Shown: piece by piece, positions 1 through 5,977 of the stretch
Layout: each line of letters begins with the position of its first letter
Numbering within the stretch: the first letter of the stretch is position 1
Origin: an uncultured Veillonella sp.
Lineage (GTDB): Bacteria > Bacillota > Negativicutes > Veillonellales > Veillonellaceae
Direction: 5' to 3'
Assembly: GCA_937930265.1 (NCBI GenBank)
Contig: CALGLI010000278.1
Coordinates: 1 to 7,634 of the forward strand
Length of the DNA: 7,634 bases
The notes under the pieces: model-generated
The model's database searches: none
What the model was told of the DNA's origin: nothing
The model's input: the letters and a program-made list of their open reading frames with translations, nothing else
Program-made: the position numbers and the translations under genes

Positions 1-738
1 TTCAATAATATGTCGTGCTTCTAATGTGTCAGACACTTCTGCATTCTTAGCTAGTAATTCTTTTGTTTTAGCCATGGCTGCCACACCATCTTGTTCATGA
101 GCCTTAGAAATACGATCCACTACAGTACGCACTTTTTTCACTGTATCTTTCGAAGATGGATTCGTGGTAACCTGAAAGATTCGTTCTTCCAAAAAGTACA
201 TTTTCTCTCCATCATATTCGCCTTTCGGTTCAAAGAGGCGTATAGACATATCAGAGAGTTTTATACTTACAAAAGCATATAATTTTTGTGTTACCGTAGG
301 TAACACCACTCGATGTTCTACTAATTTTGTTGCTAAGGAACCATCTTCTTCAGAGTAAAGTTGATGCGTATACCCATCATGGGCTTTACAAAGTAAGATA
401 CAAAGGTAGTCTTGTTCCCCTTTGGCTTCACAGACAATCATATCTAGTACACAAGGATCCATTGCTTGTGCCATGTAGGTAAACAAAGTATCTCCTAGGT
501 CTTTCCCAAACTCTACTAAAGATACTTCTTGATTCTCTAATTGTTTTACCTTTCTGCCCCATGGTGTTTGATCCGAAATATAGCCAGTTCGTGCACCAGG
601 ATCTTGTAATGCTTTCATCACATGCATTTCAAGATAGCTCTGTATTTCTGGTTCAGTAATATCCATAGGATGGTCTGAATAGGCAGACATAGAAGACGTA
701 AAGTCAAACACTTCCAGTACAGCTGCATTAATTTGCAT
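1..738 (-). CDS. Nucleoid-associated protein, NdpA/YejK family (3' end missing)
   Basis: An uninterrupted minus-strand frame starts with ATG at 738 and runs off the left edge, giving 246 residues and no stop. The start is fixed by a strong ribosome binding site (GAGGAGG, 743-749) four bases upstream. The N-terminus (MQINAAVLEVFD...), the acidic helix around residues 27-45 with a 'YLEMHVMKAL' stretch, and the lengths of the segments resemble the 37-kDa nucleoid-associated family (NdpA/YejK, Pfam NA37). Members are usually about 330-350 residues, so roughly 90-100 residues should lie outside the window. In gamma-proteobacteria these proteins bind the nucleoid; the role in Firmicutes is not well established. 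No signal peptide or membrane segment is visible, which fits a cytoplasmic protein. It follows the epimerase gene and a hairpin, and I see no clear promoter of its own. The family call rests on remembered sequence pattern, so it is good but not certain. Confidence 0.72.
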   Translation of the reverse strand, partial: MQINAAVLEVFDFTSSMSAYSDHPMDITEPEIQSYLEMHVMKALQDPGARTGYISDQTPWGRKVKQLENQEVSLVEFGKDLGDTLFTYMAQAMDPCVLDMIVCEAKGEQDYLCILLCKAHDGYTHQLYSEEDGSLATKLVEHRVVLPTVTQKLYAFVSIKLSDMSIRLFEPKGEYDGEKMYFLEERIFQVTTNPSSKDTVKKVRTVVDRISKAHEQDGVAAMAKTKELLAKNAEVSDTLEARHIIE

Positions 739-742
739 AGTT

Positions 743-749
743 CCTCCTC
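743..749 (-). promoter_or_regulatory. Ribosome binding site of the ndpA-like gene
   Basis: The minus strand reads GAGGAGG followed by AACT and the ATG at 738. It is a near-ideal Shine-Dalgarno sequence that fixes the start. It begins only seven bases after the stem of the upstream hairpin. Confidence 0.8.
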
Positions 750-782
750 AATAACAAAGAGCTTTGCCTTTGCAAAGCTCTT
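748..782 (-). terminator. Hairpin with T-rich tail, probable intrinsic terminator of the epimerase gene
   Basis: AAGAGCTTTGC (757-767) and GCAAAGCTCTT (772-782) form a perfect 11-bp stem with a four-base loop (768-771). On the minus strand the GC-richer core is followed by TTTGTTATT, seven T in nine bases. It begins six bases after the epimerase stop codon. The stem is AT-rich towards its base and the T-tract is interrupted, so termination may be partial. The element could act as a leaky terminator in front of the next gene. Confidence 0.68.
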
Positions 783-788
783 ATGCTA

Positions 789-1706
789 TTATCTATTATC
801 TTTCACATAGTGATAGGTAGTTTCCAGTCCTTTTTGTAATGTCCACTTAGGCATATACCCTAAACATTGTTTAGCTTTTGCAGTACTCAATAAAGAATGT
901 TTAATGTCACCAATACGCGGTGCTTCATAATGACGTTCTACTGTAGTGCCAGCAATGTGCTCTAATGTGTCGATTAATTCATTCACAGAAATTCCAGTTT
1001 CTGTACTCACATTGATGACCCCTGTTACATCATTATCTAACCCCAATATATTAGCTTCCACTACATCATCTACATAAACAAAGTCACGTGTTTGCTCACC
1101 ATCGCCAAAAATTTTAATGGATTCACCATTCGCCACATGTTCGCAGAAAATGCTAACAACGCCTCCTTCACCGCCATTCCCTTGACGTGGTCCATATACA
1201 TTAGAATAGCGATAGCAAATATAGGGTAATCCAAAAGATTCTTGGTAAATACGCAAATAGCCTTCCGTAGTTAATTTTGTCAATCCATAGCAAGAACGAG
1301 GGACTCCTGCCAAATCTTCTGTCAAAGGTAATACCTCTAAATCACCATATACGGCAGCAGAGGATGGCATAAGGAATTTTTTTACACCCACTTTGACGGA
1401 GGCTTGTAATAAGTTCAATAGTCCCATTAGATTGATATCACAATCTTCTGTTGGATGTACCATGGATTCTGCTACTACTGTTTGGGCTGCCTCATGAAAT
1501 ACATAGTCCGGTTGAAAGTCATCAAACACATCATGTATCTTTTTATCACGTATATCCAATTCTAAAAATTCAGCTTGTTCATTCACAAATGTCCGTAATC
1601 CACTGCTTAAATTGTCAATGACAAGTACACGATGTCCCTCTCGAATCAATCTGTCTACTAGATGTGAGCCAATGAACCCAGCACCGCCTGTTACAACTAT
1701 ATTCAT
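789..1706 (-). CDS. NAD-dependent sugar epimerase/dehydratase, UDP-glucose 4-epimerase-like
   Basis: This is a cytoplasmic extended short-chain dehydrogenase of 305 residues, a normal length for the family, and probably interconverts nucleotide sugars for surface polysaccharide synthesis. The N-terminal Rossmann motif TGGAGFIGSH (residues 6-15) binds NAD. DNLSSG at 31-36 is typical of the UDP-glucose 4-epimerase group. Serines at 115-116 and the YxxxK pair Tyr140/Lys144 form the catalytic set. SNVYGPRQ and the later FGDGEQTRDFVYVDD segment shape the substrate end. The ATG at 1706 is preferred because an AGGA lies nine bases upstream and the protein then begins directly at the first beta strand (MNIVVTGG). 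An in-frame ATG at 1715 would add three residues but has its AGGA touching the start. The gene has its own promoter upstream and a hairpin downstream, so it looks like a separate unit. The exact sugar (UDP-Glc/Gal, UDP-GlcNAc/GalNAc or another) cannot be decided from sequence. Confidence 0.9.
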   Translation of the reverse strand: MNIVVTGGAGFIGSHLVDRLIREGHRVLVIDNLSSGLRTFVNEQAEFLELDIRDKKIHDVFDDFQPDYVFHEAAQTVVAESMVHPTEDCDINLMGLLNLLQASVKVGVKKFLMPSSAAVYGDLEVLPLTEDLAGVPRSCYGLTKLTTEGYLRIYQESFGLPYICYRYSNVYGPRQGNGGEGGVVSIFCEHVANGESIKIFGDGEQTRDFVYVDDVVEANILGLDNDVTGVINVSTETGISVNELIDTLEHIAGTTVERHYEAPRIGDIKHSLLSTAKAKQCLGYMPKWTLQKGLETTYHYVKDNR

Positions 1707-1715
1707 ATTCCTCAT

Positions 1716-1719
1716 TCCT
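1716..1719 (-). promoter_or_regulatory. Ribosome binding site deciding the epimerase start
   Basis: AGGA on the minus strand lies nine bases before the ATG at 1706. For the alternative ATG at 1715 the same AGGA has no spacer at all. A second GAGG (1710-1713) is only three bases from the 1706 ATG. The spacing favours 1706. Confidence 0.6.
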
Positions 1720-1746
1720 GTATCAATGACTGTCTTAGTAATATAA

Positions 1747-1774
1747 ATTATACACCGTATCTAATATAGTGCAA
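1747..1774 (-). promoter_or_regulatory. Sigma-70/SigA-type promoter of the epimerase gene
   Basis: On the minus strand TTGCAC (1769-1774, four of six consensus bases) is followed by a 16-base spacer and a perfect TATAAT (1747-1752). Transcription would begin near 1740, giving a leader of about 34 bases before the ATG at 1706. It sits in the 90-base gap behind the oxidoreductase gene, which has no evident terminator after it. Confidence 0.7.
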
Positions 1775-1796
1775 TAGTAAGTATCCTATGGCACCC

Positions 1797-2345
1797 TTAA
1801 GCGTCTATATACTGAACTAATTGCTCGCAGTGTTCTTTTGCTTGTCTATGAATCACTTGTAGCTGTTCATCTTCACCTGTATAGAGCATATTGCCAGTGA
1901 ATACACCACCTTTAAAATTTATTTTACAGAACTTACAAGTAGCTTCACAAGTTTTAAAGATTTCATCAATGGTAATGCCTTTATCACCATGCAAGGCATA
2001 TTCATCATTACCACAAGCAGCGGTAAGACCAACAACCATATCCTTACCAGCTACTGCATAGGTATCTGCTCCATAGGCCCAACCATAAGCAAACACTTCT
2101 TCAAACCATCTCATAATCAGCGATGTTAAAGAGTACCAAAATAGAGGAGACTGAATCACAATTGTATCCGCCCATAACAGCTTCTCACGTTCTGCCTCTA
2201 CATTGATTTTGTAATCTCCGTAGAGCACTTCCAAACGATCAAACTCAGCCTTAGGATATTTTTCTTTAAGCAATGCGAGAATCTCTTTGTTTGCCACAGA
2301 ATTTTCTTCGTGGGTATGACCTGTTACAATTAAAATGTTTTTCAT
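1797..2345 (-). CDS. Flavodoxin-fold NAD(P)H oxidoreductase, KefF/MdaB-like
   Basis: The 182-residue protein matches the flavodoxin-2 (NQO/KefF/MdaB) family in length and layout. It is a soluble FMN- or FAD-binding enzyme that typically reduces quinones or similar electrophiles with NAD(P)H. The opening beta strand and phosphate loop are ILIVTGHTHEENSVAN (residues 4-19). WADTIVIQSPLFWYS at 58-72 and MRWFEEVFAYGWAYG at 78-92 are hallmark family segments, and VVGLTAACG at 104-112 is the next nucleotide-contacting strand. A very strong ribosome binding site (AGGGGAGG, 2353-2360) lies seven bases before the ATG. The gene follows the metallo-hydrolase by 43 bases, and I see only weak promoter-like AT-rich sequence (TATATAAG) there. 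Odd features are Cys133, Cys137 and Cys140 in C-x3-C-x2-C spacing, plus Cys111. No potassium-channel partner (KefC) is in the window, so a specific KefF role is not supported. Confidence 0.85.
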   Translation of the reverse strand: MKNILIVTGHTHEENSVANKEILALLKEKYPKAEFDRLEVLYGDYKINVEAEREKLLWADTIVIQSPLFWYSLTSLIMRWFEEVFAYGWAYGADTYAVAGKDMVVGLTAACGNDEYALHGDKGITIDEIFKTCEATCKFCKINFKGGVFTGNMLYTGEDEQLQVIHRQAKEHCEQLVQYIDA

Positions 2346-2388
2346 TTCAATACCTCCCCTAATTTAGATACTTATATAGTACACTCTA

Positions 2389-3318
2389 TTATCGTTCTCG
2401 TTGGATATCATAGTCTGTACCATTTGTCCGAATGGTAACAGTTCCCATCGTATCTGTACGATAGATATCTACATGTTCTTCCAATAAACGTGCCATGGCT
2501 TTCTCCCCAGGATGTCCATAGGAATTATGTAAACCTGCAGAAATAACAGCTGCTTCTGGTCGAACAGAACGAATAAAATCTTTTTGACTGGACCCATTAC
2601 TACCATGGTGTCCTACTTTTAAGATTTTACTAGACATTTTTGTATTTTGCTCTTTGATGAGACGTGCTTCTTCTTCTTTTTCCGCATCACCAGTCATAAG
2701 CATAGAAAATTTACCAAATGTCAACTTACCTACAATGGAGTTATTATTTTGATGGACTTGACCTTTCTTATCTCCCAATACTTCACCTTTCCAAGGGGCA
2801 TAGACCTCAAAATACGCTCCATTACCTAAGTCTAACCGATCACCTTTATGGAGTGTTTCATGATGAATCTGTTTTGTGTCTATCGTTTTTAAATAGGTTC
2901 TATAGGTACCACTATCAATGTCAATCCCATTATCATAGACATGTTTGATCGGGATTGCTTTGGCAATGGCATAGAAACCGCCAATATGGTCCGCATGAGG
3001 ATGTGTCAGTATCACATTGTCTAATTCTTTCACACCATATTTTTTTAATAAGGCTACCACCTGTGGTCTATGTTCAATATCTCCTGTATCAATCATTGAA
3101 AATCTATCGCCAATTTGAAGTAAAATTGCATCTCCTTGTCCAATGTCTAATACATGGATTTTCATAGTACCAGTTGGTGCTTGTGTAGATTGACTCACTT
3201 CTGCTTTTGCAGAATTTGCATTCACCTGTGAAAGTTCTTTTCCACAGCCCAATAGACTGAGTAGTGATAGTACCAACACACCTAACAAGAGTAGATATTT
3301 ATATATTGTTTTTTTCAT
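2389..3318 (-). CDS. Predicted lipoprotein with ComEC-type metallo-beta-lactamase domain
   Basis: The 309-residue protein begins with a lipoprotein signal peptide: MKKTIYKY, a long Leu-rich core (residues 9-23) and the lipobox LLGC with the acylated cysteine at 25. A Ser/Gln/Ala-rich linker (about 28-50) leads to a metallo-beta-lactamase domain. Its metal ligands are the THPHADHIGG motif (His106, His108, Asp110, His111), Asp211 in MTGDAE, the KVGHHGS motif (His237/His238) and His269 in NSYGHP. The opening HVLDIGQGDAILLQ (55-68) and the HHGSNGSS block are characteristic of the C-terminal domain of the competence protein ComEC, here without the ComEC membrane channel. Databases often label such proteins 'ComEC/Rec2 family' or 'MBL fold hydrolase'. 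The expected site is outside the cytoplasmic membrane. Nuclease or phosphodiesterase activity is inferred, not shown. Only a weak purine run (AGAAAG) precedes the ATG, suggesting modest translation. It follows nnr by 39 bases. Confidence 0.88.
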   Translation of the reverse strand: MKKTIYKYLLLLGVLVLSLLSLLGCGKELSQVNANSAKAEVSQSTQAPTGTMKIHVLDIGQGDAILLQIGDRFSMIDTGDIEHRPQVVALLKKYGVKELDNVILTHPHADHIGGFYAIAKAIPIKHVYDNGIDIDSGTYRTYLKTIDTKQIHHETLHKGDRLDLGNGAYFEVYAPWKGEVLGDKKGQVHQNNNSIVGKLTFGKFSMLMTGDAEKEEEARLIKEQNTKMSSKILKVGHHGSNGSSQKDFIRSVRPEAAVISAGLHNSYGHPGEKAMARLLEEHVDIYRTDTMGTVTIRTNGTDYDIQRER

Positions 3319-3357
3319 TTTGAAGTACTTTCTAATTTCTACGTATTATCACGATTA

Positions 3358-4950
3358 TCACAGAGGTATCATTCGCATATAACCATCCATAGAGGGTAAT
3401 ACTCGACCAAGTCGCTGTGCCACTTCTGTAGGAGTAAATCCTGGACCAAGATCATCGAGTGCTATATCTCCGGCTCGACTATGGGCATACACAGCAACAT
3501 TAATAGCATTCATAGGATCCTGCTCTTGATTCAACAGGGAACCAATTACACCAGCTAATACATCACCCATGCCGCCAGTACCCATATAAGGATTACCCGT
3601 CGTTGTTAGATATACTCTACCAGCTGGGTTAGCTAGAATCGTTGGCTGTCCTTTAAGCACTACATATACATTGTACTCTTCTGCAAATGCATTAGCATAT
3701 CCAATAGGGTCATTGAATAGTTCTCTTATATGTATTCCTGTAAGAGCAGAAAATTCACCTAAATGCGGTGTAACTACAACGGCATATCCTTTTTCACCTA
3801 ATATATACGAGCACTGTTTTAACAGCGCTATATCACTAGCAATCGCCATGAGTCCGTCTGCATCAATTACCATGTGGCTATCTGTAATAGATTGCATCCA
3901 TTGAAGCAAATGTTTCCTATCTGTACTACTTCGACCGCCACCGGGTCCAATGACTACTGTGCTATTCCCATCTAGTTGCTCTACAGTATTACAATCACGA
4001 ATCATCATTTCAGGGCGACTCAAAGATCGCAATGCATCTAGGTTATTCGCACAAGATACAATAGTAACTTTTCCAGCTCCACTACGTAAAGCTCCTTCAG
4101 CGCTTAATATGGGTGCCCCATAAATTCCAGGAGAACCACCCACAATATAGACGTGACCATTGGTCCCTTTATGGGCAATGGAAGAACGAGCCTCTATATA
4201 CAAGGAATCTTCATTGTTCCAATAGATTTCTGGCCAATTATGCCCCGAGTCCCACAAGGCATGATGGGGAAAAGGATATCCAATACTACCTAAAGTTATT
4301 TTTCCTACAAATTGTCTCCCTGGATACATAAGCATTCCAACTTTAGGGGCTAACAATGTAATTGTTTCATCTGCCCTAAATGAAAACACACCAGCATCAC
4401 CTGTTAAGCCATTGACACCACTAGGAATATCGATGGCAATACACTTTCTAGTATCACTATGAGAACGCCATTCTTTGCATTTCTCAAATATAGCTCCTAT
4501 CTGTCTTGGTAGTTCACCATGGAAACCAGTGCCAAACACACCATCTACCACAATGCTTATCTTCTGTAATATATGGGAAGGTATTACATTTCCATTAGAC
4601 TCCATCATCTCATCAGTCACAATCACAATAGAATCTTCTAAGGTGTGGACCACCTTCCATTGTTGTTGAAACAATGGAGAACCTTCTTCTGGATTCCCAC
4701 ATACAACAACATAGGGAGTCACTTCAGGCACTTCTGTTAGCAAGCGAGCTGCCACTAGGGCATCACCACCATTATTGCCAATACCACAGAGAAAGAGAAC
4801 TCCCTTAGGACCATCTATTTCTTGTATATGGTTGTGCAGTACTTCAAACACAGATCGTCCTGCTTGTTCCATCAAATGAGATACTGGAAGTCCTAAACTT
4901 TCAATATATTGATCTACTATAGTAACTTGCTTTGGTGTTAATAGTCGCAT
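3358..4950 (-). CDS. nnr: Bifunctional NAD(P)H-hydrate epimerase / ADP-dependent NAD(P)H-hydrate dehydratase
   Basis: This 530-residue cytoplasmic enzyme repairs damaged NAD(P)H hydrates. The N-terminal YjeF_N domain (about 1-225) interconverts the R and S forms, and the C-terminal ribokinase-like domain (about 245-525) dehydrates the S form using ADP. Epimerase motifs are GNNGGD (58-63), DGVFGTG (136-142, with the catalytic Asp136) and DIPSGVNG (174-181). Dehydratase motifs are HKGTNGHVYIVGGSPG (260-275), GPGGG (335-339), DADGL (363-367), TPHLGE (394-399) and GNPYMGTGGMGDVLAG (452-467), with Asp463 as the likely catalytic residue. The length is normal for the fused bacterial form. The GPGGG segment usually reads GPGLG; the change is probably tolerated. 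The ATG at 4950 has AGAGGA seven bases upstream, inside the end of acpS, and only 11 bases separate the genes, so it belongs to the same operon. Confidence 0.95.
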   Translation of the reverse strand: MRLLTPKQVTIVDQYIESLGLPVSHLMEQAGRSVFEVLHNHIQEIDGPKGVLFLCGIGNNGGDALVAARLLTEVPEVTPYVVVCGNPEEGSPLFQQQWKVVHTLEDSIVIVTDEMMESNGNVIPSHILQKISIVVDGVFGTGFHGELPRQIGAIFEKCKEWRSHSDTRKCIAIDIPSGVNGLTGDAGVFSFRADETITLLAPKVGMLMYPGRQFVGKITLGSIGYPFPHHALWDSGHNWPEIYWNNEDSLYIEARSSIAHKGTNGHVYIVGGSPGIYGAPILSAEGALRSGAGKVTIVSCANNLDALRSLSRPEMMIRDCNTVEQLDGNSTVVIGPGGGRSSTDRKHLLQWMQSITDSHMVIDADGLMAIASDIALLKQCSYILGEKGYAVVVTPHLGEFSALTGIHIRELFNDPIGYANAFAEEYNVYVVLKGQPTILANPAGRVYLTTTGNPYMGTGGMGDVLAGVIGSLLNQEQDPMNAINVAVYAHSRAGDIALDDLGPGFTPTEVAQRLGRVLPSMDGYMRMIPL

Positions 4951-4961
4951 AGGTCTATCCT

Positions 4962-5327
4962 CTAATATACAATGACAGTACTCGTAGCATATTCACGACA
5001 ATGGCTAATAGAAACTTGCATCGTTTCGTATCCTAATGCTTTCATTTGTTGTCCAAAATAACCTGTACAGGTAAGAACAGGAGCCCCCCATGCATCATGG
5101 GTAACCTCGATGTCCTGCCAAGAACCGTGGCGAAACCCTGTCCCCAAGGCCTTTACACAAGCTTCTTTAGCCGCAAAGATGCCCGCAAAGGATGCTACTG
5201 CTTGTTTATTACGTCCCCACGCATAGTTTCGTTCATATTCTGTGAATACTCGTTGTAAAAAACTGTCCCGTTCAATAGCCTGTTCCATGCGATGGATTTC
5301 TATAATATCTGTACCTACTCGAATCAT
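4962..5327 (-). CDS. acpS: Holo-[acyl-carrier-protein] synthase
   Basis: The product transfers 4'-phosphopantetheine from coenzyme A to the serine of acyl carrier protein, switching on fatty acid synthesis in the cytoplasm. From the ATG at 5327 the protein is 121 residues, the usual AcpS length. It starts MIRVGTDIIEI, where Asp7 is the conserved magnesium ligand. GIFAAKEACVKALGTG (49-64) holds the second ligand Glu55 and the Lys/Glu signature. SISH (106-109) is the conserved C-terminal motif. An in-frame TTG at 5348 would add seven residues and overlap rpe, but it would leave the GAGG at 5333-5336 unused; that GAGG lies five bases before the ATG. The ATG starts one base after the rpe stop codon, so the two are probably translationally coupled. 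acpS next to nnr is a recurrent bacterial pairing. Confidence 0.94.
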   Translation of the reverse strand: MIRVGTDIIEIHRMEQAIERDSFLQRVFTEYERNYAWGRNKQAVASFAGIFAAKEACVKALGTGFRHGSWQDIEVTHDAWGAPVLTCTGYFGQQMKALGYETMQVSISHCREYATSTVIVY

Positions 5328-5328
5328 C

Positions 5329-5976
5329 TTAGCCTCGTAATTTGGCAATCATCATCGCTCTATCTTCTGCTCCGAATACAGCAGAACCTGCCACTAATAG
5401 AGTAGCCCCTGCTTCACGAACTAATGGAGCTGTTTCCAAGTTAATACCACCATCTACTTCTACAACAGCTTTTGTATTACCTACAGAATCCAACAAAGCA
5501 CGGGCCTGTCTTACTTTTTTCACTGCATTAGGAATAAACGATTGACCGCCAAATCCTGGATTTACGCTCATAATTAGAATCAAATCTAAATCTTCTGCAA
5601 TATCTTCTAGTAAGGATACGGGCGTAGATGGATTTAAAGAAACACCTGCTTTCATGCCGGTTGCTTTGATAGCTTGAATCAAACGATGCGCATGTGGCAC
5701 AGCTTCCCAATGAAAGGTGAAATACTCTACGCCTATCTTGGCATACTCTTCTACATAATCACCTGGATTTTCTACCATTAAGTGCACATCAAAAGGCAAC
5801 TTTGTATGGGGCCGTAATGCTTTTACCACGGGAGCACCAAATGTTAAATTTGGCACAAAATGTCCATCCATCACATCAATATGTAATACATCAGCACCAC
5901 CTTCTTCGATGGTACGAATATCTTCTCGCAAATTAGAAAAATCTGCCGATAACATAGATGGGGCAATTTGAATCAT
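5329..5976 (-). CDS. rpe: Ribulose-phosphate 3-epimerase
   Basis: The cytoplasmic enzyme interconverts D-ribulose 5-phosphate and D-xylulose 5-phosphate in the pentose phosphate pathway. It is 215 residues, a typical length, with a TIM-barrel pattern throughout. APSMLSADF (5-13) opens strand one. Metal ligands are His32 and Asp34 in HIDVMDGHFVPN, His65 in DVHLM and Asp175 in VDGGIN, with Asp34 and Asp175 also the expected catalytic acids. NPGFGGQSF (139-147) is the phosphate-site signature. The ATG at 5976 is chosen because AAGGAG (5985-5990) lies eight bases upstream and the protein then begins MIQIAPSM as family members do. A TTG at 6000 would add eight residues, overlap rsgA and bury the ribosome binding site. 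The start is one base after the rsgA stop, and the order rsgA-rpe is conserved in many Firmicutes. Confidence 0.96.
   Translation of the reverse strand: MIQIAPSMLSADFSNLREDIRTIEEGGADVLHIDVMDGHFVPNLTFGAPVVKALRPHTKLPFDVHLMVENPGDYVEEYAKIGVEYFTFHWEAVPHAHRLIQAIKATGMKAGVSLNPSTPVSLLEDIAEDLDLILIMSVNPGFGGQSFIPNAVKKVRQARALLDSVGNTKAVVEVDGGINLETAPLVREAGATLLVAGSAVFGAEDRAMMIAKLRG
5333..5336 (-). promoter_or_regulatory. Ribosome binding site deciding the acpS start
   Basis: GAGG lies within the last codons of rpe, five bases before the ATG at 5327. It supports the 121-residue AcpS over the TTG-initiated version at 5348, which has no comparable signal at the right distance. Confidence 0.7.
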
Positions 5977-5977
5977 T

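Noticed and set aside
91..282. Plus-strand open frames of 60-100 codons here and across the other genes.
   Set aside because: All lie opposite well-supported minus-strand genes, lack ribosome binding sites and resemble no family I recognise.
1707..1796. Possible small gene or structured RNA in the longest non-coding gap.
   Set aside because: Only the promoter and a short leader are visible. No reading frame with a ribosome binding site and no stable hairpin was seen.
1926..1949. C-x3-C-x2-C spacing identical to the radical SAM iron-sulfur motif.
   Set aside because: The protein is 182 residues with a clear flavodoxin fold and lacks every other radical SAM feature. The spacing is kept only as a cysteine-cluster observation.
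2418..2437. Perfect 7-bp inverted repeat (TACCATT / AATGGTA, six-base loop) near the 3' end of the metallo-hydrolase gene.
   Set aside because: It lies inside conserved coding sequence, has no T-tract and has no relation to a gene end, so chance is the simplest explanation.
3345..3360. Two copies of ATTATCA in the gap after nnr, giving GATAAT on the minus strand, considered as a -10 element for the metallo-hydrolase gene.
   Set aside because: No matching -35 sequence lies 16-18 bases upstream, and a 7-base AT-rich repeat is expected by chance here.
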